Positions 9,983-18,006 of a DNA stretch of 64,000 nucleotides are shown here, one piece after another. The notes below the pieces were generated by a model. That model did no database searches and had not been told where the DNA came from. It saw only the letters and a list, made by a program, of their open reading frames with translations. The translations under genes were made by a program, and so were the position numbers. The DNA comes from Pseudogracilibacillus sp. Its GTDB lineage: Bacteria; Bacillota; Bacilli; Bacillales; Amphibacillaceae. The stretch spans positions 1 to 64,000 of the forward strand of contig JAPFDT010000044.1 in assembly GCA_026169815.1 (NCBI GenBank). The letters are read 5' to 3'. Numbering within the stretch: position 1 is the first letter of the stretch; each line of letters begins with the position of its first letter.

Positions 9983-10936
9983 ATCAACATAAGCACGAAT
10001 CCATTTCATCGGATTGTCAACGTGATCGGGATATATTTCACTTAAACCCATCATACGCAACATCTTATTGGCACGATACTTAACATATCCTTTCATTTCT
10101 TCCATGTCAATCCCACTTACATTTTGTAAGACGTACGTTGACCATTCGATTTCAAGGTCAACTGATTGTTTAAATGCTGAATACACCCATTCAATAAACT
10201 CTTCATTATTATGCTCTGGGTTTTCTGCTAACGTAGCACGGAATAATTCTGAAATAAAACGACCATGTTCTAATTCATCACGATTAATATAGCTTACCAT
10301 AGTTGACGTACCGACCATTTTATTGTGACGAGCTAAATTGTAGAAAAACGCAAAACCTGAATAGAAGAACATTCCTTCTAATAATGCCGTATATACCATC
10401 GTTTTTAATAAATTTTCAATCGTTGGTTCTTTCGAAAATGCATTATAATGTTTCATAATTGCATCATTTCGTTTTAACAGAACAGGATCTTTTCTTCCAA
10501 GATCAAAAGACTCATTTTGCTCTGCTAACGATACAACAGAGGAAAGTACATATGAATATGACTCATTATGCACCGCTTCTTGTTGTGCAATTACTGCCAT
10601 AATCGATTGTACAGATGGATCTGTTGCATATAACGAAATTAATAATGCTGTTCTCGTTTGTGGTGCATCTAATGTAGAGAGCAGACCAATTATTTTCAAA
10701 TACGCATCTTGTTCATCTCTTGTTAATGTCGGGAATTGTCTCACATCACTCGACATGTTAACCTCATCCGCTTGCCAATAATTACCGACTAGCTTTTTAT
10801 ACATTTTATACCAATGTGGATATGCAATATCATTCCAATTTAAAATCCCGCTCGATTTACCACCGAATAATTTTGTTGATTTATTAGGGTAACGCGGTTC
10901 TAACGTTTTCGCTTTCTCAAGCAAAGACTGTGACAT
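9983..10936 (-). CDS. nrdF: nrdF exon 1 (RNR class I small subunit)
   Basis: It encodes residues 1-318 of the ribonucleotide reductase beta subunit, which holds the di-metal site and tyrosyl radical. Visible ligand motifs are LDAPQTR (Asp), QQEAVHNESY (Glu, His and the likely radical Tyr), and NRDELEHGRF (Glu, His). The exon is exactly 318 codons and stops at the group II intron. Without splicing, translation would run ten residues into the intron and terminate at 9950. The start ATG has AAGGAGTG 10 bases upstream and overlaps the end of nrdI by 20 bases, indicating coupled translation. The nearby flavodoxin favours class Ib, but the metal cannot be told from sequence. Confidence 0.93.
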
Positions 10937-11351
10937 CTTCCAACACTCCTTCTATCCATTCATTAACATAACGTTCTTGATGACCTCGCGGCGATTGTTC
11001 TATTTTTAAACCAGGCCATTTACTATGATAAAAACGTGCTAATTTATCTACTGCTTGGCAATATATTGCATCGCCACCAAATTGTGTGTCACCTGTTCCA
11101 AAAATTGCTACATTATCAGGTTTATAACCTACTTCTGCAACAAAATCTTTCACTTCGTCAGGCGTACGCCCGTAATCCCATGTAAACGTACCAAGACAGA
11201 GACAATCGTAGTCTCTGACATTTGGCACAATACCAAAACCGATTTCATACATATCAACTGAAATACCTTCTTGTTGAAAACGACGCTCTAGCAACTCGGC
11301 AACTTCTTCCGTATTACCACTGTAAGAAAGGTATGCAATTAATATTCTCAT
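10917..11351 (-). CDS. nrdI: NrdI-like flavodoxin
   Basis: A 144-aa flavodoxin-fold protein with an FMN phosphate loop (YSGNTEEVAE), a TFTWDYGRTP loop and FGTGDTQFGG. It lies between nrdE and nrdF and overlaps both: its ATG is inside ATGA at the nrdE stop, and its 3' end overlaps nrdF by 20 bases. By position it should supply reducing equivalents or oxidant for activating the NrdF metal site. It is somewhat longer than many NrdI proteins and looks like a general flavodoxin, so the specific NrdI function is inferred from context. The start at 11351 is preferred over an upstream in-frame GTG inside nrdE. Confidence 0.8.
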   Translation of the reverse strand: MRILIAYLSYSGNTEEVAELLERRFQQEGISVDMYEIGFGIVPNVRDYDCLCLGTFTWDYGRTPDEVKDFVAEVGYKPDNVAIFGTGDTQFGGDAIYCQAVDKLARFYHSKWPGLKIEQSPRGHQERYVNEWIEGVLEDVTVFA

Positions 11352-12008
11352 GAATGACACCACTCACATTCTTCGACATCATTTGCTGTGGAACGTACAT
11401 AATAAGACGTTTTTAAACCACTTTGCCATGCTTGTAAGTGTAAATCTAACAATACAGAAGCACGGATTGTATTAGGAACATACATATTAAATGAAATACT
11501 CTGATCGATATGTCGTTGACGTGCTGCATTTTGCCTTACAGACCAACGCTGGTCAACAATATATGCAGAACGGCGATACACATCATAAGTTTCATGTGTT
11601 AAATCAGGTGCAGTTACTGGAATCTTGAAATCTTTCTTTTCCTCATAATAAAACACTTGGAAAATCGGATCGATACTCGCCGTAGACCCCGCAATCATCG
11701 CTGTCGATGAATTAGGTGCTACCGCCATTAAATAACCATTACGCATACCATTATTTTTTACATCTTCTTGTAATTCTTGCCATTTATCATTCGTATAGCC
11801 GCGCTCTTTAAAGTAAGCACCTGTCGCCCACTTACTTCCAGGGAACGTTGGATAATGACCTTTTTCCTTACTTAATTTCATACTTGATTGAATCGTTAAG
11901 TAAGCAATTTCCTCATATAATTCATCTGTATATGTTAAAGCTTCTTCAGATTCCCATTCAATATTTTTTAACGCTAGTAAATGGTGCCAACCGAACGTAC
12001 CAAGACCA
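11348..12008 (-). CDS. nrdE: nrdE exon 2 (C-terminal part of RNR large subunit)
   Basis: It encodes the last 219 residues of the ribonucleotide reductase alpha subunit. The frame is open from the intron boundary (T at 12008, reading into GLGTFGWHH) to the TGA at 11348. It contains PFPGSKW-like and PNSSTAMIAGSTASIDP segments typical of the active-site barrel, and ends with the redox-active pair CEWC two residues before the C-terminus (CEWCHS). An internal Met at 11881 is not a real start. The exon joins exon 1 in phase: 1577 + 661 = 2238 bases, 745 aa. It overlaps nrdI by four bases (ATGA). Confidence 0.9.
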
Positions 12009-13073
12009 CATTTATCTTTAATAGGAGACGTTAATTCCTATTAGCCTATATAAGGCTCTCTATGTCACCATAGAAGTTGAGACTATATCACAATCCACTA
12101 TTAAATGGATTCCTTGCGTTTCGATTTAAGGGATTCTCACCCACCACTTGGCCCTACTCCTATTGCCGAATTTCACGGCCACTACGGGATAGTCGTTAGG
12201 CATTTATTCTCTTTTAAGTTTATATTGATAATCAGGAAAGTCATCTCTATTTAATCTTAATCGAATTGTTGCTCTGTGTATTCCTAGCTTTTTTGAACAC
12301 TCAGAAATACTTTCATATTCGATTCCATAAACTACAATTTCTTTTCTATGTGGCATGTTTTTTTTCATATTCAAAACTGCATCGACTGGTTTGGGTTGAC
12401 CTTTATTAGGACAAATCCAACCTGCTTCCTTTTTCTCTTTATATAAAAGCTTTCTTTGTTTTTTCCAGTCTTTACTATGAGTTCTTCCATAAAAGGGATT
12501 ATTACTTCCAACTCTACGTGAGCTTATTTCAGATATTTTTTTACGAGTAATTAGACTATGCTTCTTCCCATAAAAGTGATTTCCCTTCCCAGTCATTTTA
12601 ATCGATCTTTTTCTTCTCTCTTCTTGAGAAAAAATACGACCTTGGGTACCATCTCCACCTTTAGTTAGATTATAACCCTCGTTAAAGGATTTATAATATT
12701 TAATCCAATATTGCTCTCGATTATTGATTGTATCTTGTGTTAAATTTTTTGTGTCCTCTAACACCTCAAAATCAAATGCTTCTCGTCCATATTTATTAAA
12801 GCTCTTTTGTAAGTAATCATTTTCATGCTTGCCACATTTTAAATTAGAAAAATGTTGTATTTTTCTTTTTCTTATATTAACGCTTTGTCCAACATATGAC
12901 TTACCTGTAGTTTGATTAATTATTCGATAGATTCCTTTCTTTATCAATCTATTTCATTCCTTTTAGATAAACTTTTAAGAGAAGTTTAGCACGGGATTGT
13001 CTTTTATAAAAGAGTTTCCCCGTTTAGCAAGGTTTTTCAAAGTGGATTACTCCACTAGGCCGCTGGTATGTTA
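12009..13073 (-). mobile_element. Group I intron inserted in nrdE
   Basis: A 1065-base self-splicing intron. The P1 helix can be drawn exactly: exon GCCGU (13078-13074) pairs with intron GCGGC (13063-13059), with the U.G wobble at the splice site. The intron ends in G at 12009. A P7 pairing is visible: GACTAT (12194-12189) with ATAGTC (12086-12081), and the downstream copy lies in GATATAGTC, typical of an S element. A P/Q-like GTGCTAAAC lies near 12990. Removal restores AGA GCC GTT GGT CTT GGT (RAVGLG) in nrdE. A GIY-YIG endonuclease gene is carried upstream of the R element. Confidence 0.9.
12204..12947 (-). CDS. GIY-YIG homing endonuclease (intron-encoded)
   Basis: A 247-aa homing endonuclease within the group I intron. 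An N-terminal GIY-YIG nuclease domain (GIYRIINQTTGKSYVGQS, catalytic Arg in NIRKRK) is followed by NUMOD3-type repeats (GKGNHFYGKKHS, NNPFYGRTHS) and a C-terminal helix-turn-helix (ISECSKKLGIHRATIRLRL) of the NUMOD1/IENR1 kind for DNA binding. It should cut intronless nrdE alleles and drive intron homing. The TTG start at 12947 has AAAAGGAATG upstream. The protein is lysine-rich and complete, with no sign of decay. Confidence 0.9.
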   Translation of the reverse strand: MIKKGIYRIINQTTGKSYVGQSVNIRKRKIQHFSNLKCGKHENDYLQKSFNKYGREAFDFEVLEDTKNLTQDTINNREQYWIKYYKSFNEGYNLTKGGDGTQGRIFSQEERRKRSIKMTGKGNHFYGKKHSLITRKKISEISSRRVGSNNPFYGRTHSKDWKKQRKLLYKEKKEAGWICPNKGQPKPVDAVLNMKKNMPHRKEIVVYGIEYESISECSKKLGIHRATIRLRLNRDDFPDYQYKLKRE

Positions 13074-14650
13074 ACGGCTCTATATTTCTGGTTCGTTAAT
13101 TGTGCTTGTAATATTGGTAACGTATTAATATCAATCACGTTATCTAACATTCTCACTTGAATTGGGATGAGACGTTCTAACACATCATCTGTCACTGCTC
13201 GTCCTAAGTTAATTGAACTTAAATTACAAACTACATGATCACCTGGCTTGTACTTCTTAACAACCGTATTATCAGCTTCAACGTATTCTTCTAAAAACTC
13301 TGTTGGCGACTGATTTTGTGTTATTTCTGTACAAAGGTTAGAACAGTAAATCATTCCTTCTTGCGGATTGTTATTACGACGATTTACTTCATCACGGTAA
13401 AACATAAACGGTGTACCTGTTTCTAATTGTGATACCATAATTCGTTTCATTAAATGGATCGCAGGTACTTTTCTCTTCGTTAATGTTGGATGTGCTACAC
13501 ATTGTTCATATCGTTCACGCCACGTTCCACTACCACGTTCTTCATCATAGGCATCCTCTAACGCAAAGCCCATAACCTCTTTTACTTCATGTGGATCAAA
13601 TAAATACCAATCTCCACGATTTTCTACTTGTTCCATAAAGTAATCTGGTAAACAAACACCTGGGAAAATATCGTGAGCTCTCATACGCTCATCCCCATTA
13701 TTAAGTTTTAAGTCTAAAAATGGTTCAATATCGATATGCCAAACGTCTAAATAGATGGCAATCGCACCTTTTCTCGTGCCAAGTTGATCTACACTTACCG
13801 CCGTATTGTTCAATTGACGAATCCATGGTACAACTCCACTCGACATGCCTTTAAATCCTTTAATCGAACTACCACGTCCACGAACTTTCCCCATGTAAAC
13901 ACCAATTCCGCCACCATTTTTAGATAGCTGTGCAACATCTGTGTTCACATCATATATAGATTGTAAACTATCATCGACTGTATCTATGAAACAACTTGAT
14001 AATTGTCCGTGTGTTTTTCCGGCATTATTCAATGTCGGTGTTGCAACTGTCATATACAAATTACTTAACGCCCAATATGACTCTAAGATAAGGTCAAGGC
14101 GTTTCTCTTCCGCTTCATCTTGCATTAAATGCATCGCAATAATCATCCAACGCTCTTGCGGTAATTCAAACACACGCTTTTCATGGTCTGTCGCTAAATA
14201 ACGAGTTGCTAATGTATAAATAGCTAAGTAATGAAAAAGCTGGTCTCTTTTTGCAGCAATTTGTTCCCCTAAAAAGATAATATCTTCTTTTGAATATTTC
14301 TCTAATAATGAAGGTGTATAGATTCCTTTTTCAGTTAACATTTCAATTAAATGATAAAAGTCCCCGTACTTAGCTGCTTCTGTAACTTCATATTGGCGAT
14401 TAGTAGCCGCTTCTTCATATAACTGTTCCGTATATAAACGACTGGCAAAAAACGTCCAATTCGGCTGTGCTTCATCAATATTTTCTAACGCTGTTTTAAC
14501 AAGAATTTCATTTACTTCCTTTGTCGACATATCCTCTTCGATTATACGAAACACCTTTTCATGATAAGCATCTAATTGTATTGACAACCCATTACTTGCC
14601 TCATTAATAATCTCTTCGTATTTTGCTTTCTTATCAATTGCTATCGTCAT
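13074..14650 (-). CDS. nrdE: nrdE exon 1 (RNR class I large subunit)
   Basis: It encodes the first 525 complete codons plus two bases of the next codon of ribonucleoside-diphosphate reductase alpha, which reduces NDPs to dNDPs. Seen: VATPTLNNAG, LSSCFI (first active-site Cys), QLSKNGGGIG, QLGTRKGAIAIYLDVWH, and the NLCTEI triad with the thiyl-radical Cys (about residue 437). There is no obvious N-terminal ATP-cone. Unspliced message would end at 531 aa and lack the C-terminal redox cysteines. ATG at 14650 has GGGAGGATG upstream. It is the first gene of nrdE-nrdI-nrdF and lies behind a cobalamin riboswitch and NrdR boxes. Confidence 0.93.
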
Positions 14651-14689
14651 TTTACATCCTCCCGATTATAAAAATATAAATCAATATAA

Positions 14690-14724
14690 AAGCCGTTCAT
14701 CCCGGATGTGAGGATGAACGGCTA
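14690..14724 (-). terminator. Riboswitch-coupled terminator upstream of nrdE
   Basis: A perfect 12-bp stem AGCCGTTCATCC/GGATGAACGGCT with a 9-base loop, followed on the minus strand by a T-rich tail. It sits between the cobalamin aptamer and the nrdE start codon, as expected for an expression platform that ends transcription when B12 is bound. Confidence 0.82.
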
Positions 14725-14769
14725 AATGACATACACTTAGATTACGCTTAAAAAAGAGCAGCATATAAG

Positions 14770-14985
14770 ATTACCGTATCACCATCCCTCACCCCGAGGA
14801 TAGGAACATATCGTGATTTGGCAGGTCTCCTGACTCATGCTCATACTTATTCGATTTCCCTTCCAATACAACTTGCTTATCTAACATACTTTGTATCGTG
14901 GGTTATCGCTTTTCATGCATTTACAGTTGCGGGGGCAGTTCTAGCATTTCACTAGATTCCCATTTTAAGACGCGTTTGCGCCACC
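14770..14985 (-). ncRNA. Cobalamin (B12) riboswitch
   Basis: On the minus strand the conserved core strings of the AdoCbl riboswitch are present in order: GCCCCCGCAACTGTAA and, about 90 bases later, GAGTCAGGAGACCTGCC (the B12 box). The 5' end carries the GGTGGCGC segment expected near the start of the aptamer. Exact ends are approximate. A strong terminator follows at 14690-14724. In bacteria that also own a B12-dependent class II reductase, such an element shuts off the class I genes when B12 is available. Confidence 0.92.
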
Positions 14986-14989
14986 TAAA

Positions 14990-15035
14990 TCACTATATAT
15001 TGAGTTTTTATTTAATTTTATACTATATATTGTGT
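14990..15035. promoter_or_regulatory. Two NrdR boxes in the nrdE promoter
   Basis: On the minus strand, ACACAATATATAGTAT (15035-15020) and ACTCAATATATAGTGA (15005-14990) both match the NrdR consensus acaCwAtATaTwGtgt. They are spaced 30 bp start to start, close to three helical turns. A possible extended -10 (TATAGTATAAAAT) overlaps the distal box. NrdR should repress the operon when dATP is high. Confidence 0.85.
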
Positions 15036-15162
15036 TCTGAATTAAGCTTAACATATTTATTTTTACTTTTCAATCGTAAATATTTTATGTTTTTACATCG
15101 TTAAGCTATTACATCATAGTATAATATAATTCAAAATACGAATGATTACGTTTAATAATAAT

Positions 15163-15209
15163 CCCGTTTCTTTTCATGGCTTTTGCAGGCATGGCTTCAA
15201 CTCTGTAAA
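15163..15209 (+). repeat. Degenerate dispersed repeat, copy 1
   Basis: CCCGTTTCTTTTCAT followed by GCAGGCATGGCTTCAAC resembles CCCGTTTACTTTCAT ... GCGGGTATGGTTTCAAC at 17806-17870. This copy lacks about 15 bases in the middle. Both copies point the same way and flank gltC-gdhA. Confidence 0.5.
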
Positions 15210-16115
15210 CTAATTCTGAAAGTGTTCTAATCGTTGGAAAAAGTCCTTGATAAATTGATGAAATAATTTTTCTGTCGGTAATAATTCTCTTTCAGCTGGA
15301 ATAATCGCACCTACCGCTCGTTTTAAACTCGGCTCTACAACCGGAACCCTGACAGTCGCTCGCGGCAAACAATCTACTAAGGTTACTTCGGGTAATAACG
15401 TAACTCCTAAACCTGCTGACACTAATCCTTTTATAGCATCTAAATCTTTTCCTTCAAAAGAGACATTTGGTTGAAAGCCTCTTTGTAAACAACCTTCCAT
15501 TACGACATCTCGTAAAACAAACCCTTGAGGGAATAAAACAAAGGAATCATCTCGCAATTCGATTAATTTGAGTGAAGATCGGTTCGATAATGGATGATTC
15601 GCTGATAAAAGTGCGACAATATCTTCTGTAAATAAAACCGTACTCTTAATTTTTTCATTTTCTGTCGGCAGAGGCCCAACTAACGCTATATTCATATCTC
15701 CTTTTATTACAGCCTCCATTAACTCACTATGTGACCCTTGATTAAGGACAAACTTTACATTTGGATATTGTTTACGAAAATACAAAATCGCTGTCGGTAA
15801 AATATACGATGCCAAACTAGCAGAGAATCCAATATGTAATGTTCCTTGGTCTGGATCTAAGTATTCTTCGACTTCTTGTTTAGCATCTTCAATAACGTTC
15901 ATTGCTTTTTCCATATGTTCCATAAATACTTGTCCAATTCTAGTAAGCCGTACTGTCCGACCTTCACGGATAAATAAGTCCACACCAAGTTCTTCTTCTA
16001 AATTAAAAATTTGCCTACTTACAGCTGATTGTGCAACATGAAGGGCATTTGCAGCTTCTGTTACATGTTCTCGTTTCGCTACTTCGATGAAATATTTAAT
16101 CTGCCTTAACTCCAT
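15210..16115 (-). CDS. gltC: LysR-family regulator, GltC-like
   Basis: A 301-aa LysR transcriptional regulator. An N-terminal winged HTH (AANALHVAQSAVSRQIFNLE, about residues 20-40) is followed by a periplasmic-binding-like effector domain (about 90-295). It resembles B. subtilis GltC along its length (MELRQ start, LHVAQSA, EEYLDP, GLVSAG.GVTLLPE), which controls glutamate synthase gltAB in response to glutamate and 2-oxoglutarate. Here it is divergent from gdhA instead, so control of glutamate dehydrogenase is likely. The RBS is AGAGGTGATG. A LysR-type site lies between the two genes. Confidence 0.9.
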   Translation of the reverse strand: MELRQIKYFIEVAKREHVTEAANALHVAQSAVSRQIFNLEEELGVDLFIREGRTVRLTRIGQVFMEHMEKAMNVIEDAKQEVEEYLDPDQGTLHIGFSASLASYILPTAILYFRKQYPNVKFVLNQGSHSELMEAVIKGDMNIALVGPLPTENEKIKSTVLFTEDIVALLSANHPLSNRSSLKLIELRDDSFVLFPQGFVLRDVVMEGCLQRGFQPNVSFEGKDLDAIKGLVSAGLGVTLLPEVTLVDCLPRATVRVPVVEPSLKRAVGAIIPAERELLPTEKLFHQFIKDFFQRLEHFQN

Positions 16116-16139
16116 TTTTCATCACCTCTTAATCTTATT

Positions 16140-16158
16140 ATCTCATAAAAGCATAGAT
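16140..16158 (+). promoter_or_regulatory. LysR-type binding site (T-N11-A)
   Basis: ATCT-N11-AGAT, centred about 60 bp upstream of the predicted gdhA start of transcription. This is the usual position and form of a LysR activator site. It lies in the gltC/gdhA divergent region. Confidence 0.55.
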
Positions 16159-16175
16159 TATATCTGAAATTAGCA

Positions 16176-16204
16176 TTGTATAGATTGATTTATTTTTGTA
16201 CAAT
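16176..16204 (+). promoter_or_regulatory. Predicted SigA promoter of gdhA
   Basis: TTGTAT - 17 bases - TACAAT. The -10 differs from consensus by one base. It is followed by the gdhA leader and AGGAGGG. Confidence 0.45.
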
Positions 16205-16291
16205 ATAGTTAGACATATTTGTGAATTTATTAACAAATGAACATAACAGAATAGTTTTCCATATAGCTAAGCAATAGATGAGGAGGGTCTC

Positions 16292-17677
16292 ATGATGGTA
16301 AAAACTGAAAAAAATGTATCAAAGGAAAAACAAGCTGCTATTGATTATATGAATGATATATATGAAGCTGTTAAAGAACGTGATCCACATGAAACAGAGT
16401 TTTTACAGGCAACAAAGATGCTTTTTGATTCTCTTATACCTGTCTTTGTGAAGAATCGCACATACAAAGACCATAATATATTAGAACGTATCATTGAACC
16501 AGAACGTGTCATCAGCTTTCGAGTACCGTGGATTGATGATGAAGGGGTTGTGCAAGTAAACCGTGGCTACCGCGTCCAGTTTAATAGTGCACTTGGACCT
16601 TATAAAGGTGGTATTCGTTTTCACCCTTCAGTTGATTTAAGTGTCATCAAATTTTTAGGCTTAACACAAATTTTTAAAAACTCTCTTACTGGGCAACCAA
16701 TTGGTGGAGGTAAAGGTGGAGCAGATTTTGATCCTAAAGGGAAATCTGACAATGAAATTATGCGTTTTTGTCAAAGTTTCATGACTGAATTATACCGTTA
16801 TATCGGTCCTGACACAGACGTACCAGCAGGCGATATCGGTGTTGGTAAACGTGAAGTTGGTTATATGTTTGGCCAATATAAACGCCTTCAAGGAGCTTAC
16901 CAAGCTGGTGTTCTTACTGGAAAAGGACTCAACTATGGTGGTAGTCTAGGTCGTACAGAAGCAACGGGATATGGAACAATTTATTTCGTGGAGGAAATGT
17001 TGAAAGATTTACGAATGGATTTTCATAATTTAAATCTTATCGCTTCAGGATCTGGTAATGTTGCGATCCACGCAATGGATAAAGCAATTAAGCTCGGAGC
17101 TAAAGTGGTTGCTTGTAGTGATTCTAATGGCTTTATTTATGATAAAAATGGATTAAGTTTACAAACAATACAACGAATCAAAGTAGATGAAGGCGGCCGA
17201 ATTAAAGAATATATTGATTTTCATCCAGAAGCAGAATATTTTGATGATTGTTCAGAAATTTGGTCTGTTCCATGTGATATCGCAATTCCATGTGCTACAC
17301 AAAATGAAATCGATGAAGCATCAGCAAAAACGCTCGTACAAAATGGTGTAAAAGTCGTTGCAGAAGGTGCAAACATGCCATGTACGATGGATGCAATCAA
17401 TACATTTATTGAAAATGACATCCTATTTGGACCAGCTCAAGCAGTAAACGCTGGAGGGGTAGCTTGTTCAGCTTTAGAAATGGCGCAAAACAGTGCACGC
17501 CTTAACTGGACATTCGAACAAGTAGACGAAGAAATTAAAAAAATCATGAAAAATATTTATCGTAATTGTAAAAGAGCTTCTAATAAATACGGCAGCCCAG
17601 GCAACCTCGTCGTCGGCGCAAACATAGCCGGATTTACAAAAGTAGCCGACACAATGATCGAACAAGGCGCAATTTAA
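16292..17677 (+). CDS. gdhA: NADP-type glutamate dehydrogenase
   Basis: A 461-aa hexameric-type glutamate dehydrogenase, the length of NADP-specific enzymes. It makes glutamate from 2-oxoglutarate and ammonium. Seen: substrate-site GGIRFHPSV and QIFKNSLTG, catalytic lysine region PIGGGKGGADFDPKG, PAGDIGVGKREVGYM, and the dinucleotide-binding loop GSGNVA. ATG at 16292 or 16295 follows AGGAGGG; spacing favours the second. It is divergent from gltC, which suggests regulation by carbon/nitrogen balance, and has its own strong terminator. Confidence 0.95.
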   Translation: MMVKTEKNVSKEKQAAIDYMNDIYEAVKERDPHETEFLQATKMLFDSLIPVFVKNRTYKDHNILERIIEPERVISFRVPWIDDEGVVQVNRGYRVQFNSALGPYKGGIRFHPSVDLSVIKFLGLTQIFKNSLTGQPIGGGKGGADFDPKGKSDNEIMRFCQSFMTELYRYIGPDTDVPAGDIGVGKREVGYMFGQYKRLQGAYQAGVLTGKGLNYGGSLGRTEATGYGTIYFVEEMLKDLRMDFHNLNLIASGSGNVAIHAMDKAIKLGAKVVACSDSNGFIYDKNGLSLQTIQRIKVDEGGRIKEYIDFHPEAEYFDDCSEIWSVPCDIAIPCATQNEIDEASAKTLVQNGVKVVAEGANMPCTMDAINTFIENDILFGPAQAVNAGGVACSALEMAQNSARLNWTFEQVDEEIKKIMKNIYRNCKRASNKYGSPGNLVVGANIAGFTKVADTMIEQGAI

Positions 17678-17701
17678 ATTAATCAACACTGTATATACAA
17701 G

Positions 17702-17741
17702 AAACTATCTGTCATTATTAAATTTGACAGATAGTTTTTTA
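17702..17741 (+). terminator. Intrinsic terminator of gdhA
   Basis: AAACTATCTGTCA pairs with TGACAGATAGTTT, followed by a T-run on the plus strand. Confidence 0.85.
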
Positions 17742-17805
17742 GCTTGGCTTATTTTTCATCAATTATTTTAAAGTTTCAAATAAGAATTTTATATTTTATT
17801 ATAGA

Positions 17806-17870
17806 CCCGTTTACTTTCATTACAGCCGACTGCTTTCTGCGGGTATGGTTTCAACGCTTCAGCCGTTGGG
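17806..17870 (+). repeat. Degenerate dispersed repeat, copy 2
   Basis: This is the longer copy of the element at 15163-15209: CCCGTTTACTTTCAT, then GCGGGTATGGTTTCAAC and CTTCAGCCG. The GC-rich GCGGG(T/C)ATGG...TTCA core stands out from the AT-rich spacer. I recall similar junk repeats between genes of alkaliphilic bacilli, but could not check this. Confidence 0.5.
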
Positions 17871-18006
17871 ACAAAACATATATTATATAGAAGAGTTGGA
17901 GTGAAAGTTAATGTAATTTCTAATGCAATGTCTTACATTGAGGGAAACTAGAATGTACGATATGATAATCATAGAGGCACATGACTTCATTAGGAGGGGA
18001 ATAAAG

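Noticed and set aside
9950-10936. NrdF as a 328-aa protein ending at 9950
   Set aside because: The last ten residues are read from the group II intron. The true C-terminus is in exon 2 at 7274-7363.
11348-11881. Stand-alone short NrdE-like protein starting at Met 11881
   Set aside because: The frame is open upstream to 12008 with conserved NrdE residues (GLGTFGWHH), and joins exon 1 in phase after intron removal, so it is an exon and not a separate gene.
12009-13073. Intein in nrdE instead of an intron
   Set aside because: The frame closes 21 bases into the element with an in-frame stop, no intein splicing motifs are present, and P1/P7 of a group I intron are visible.
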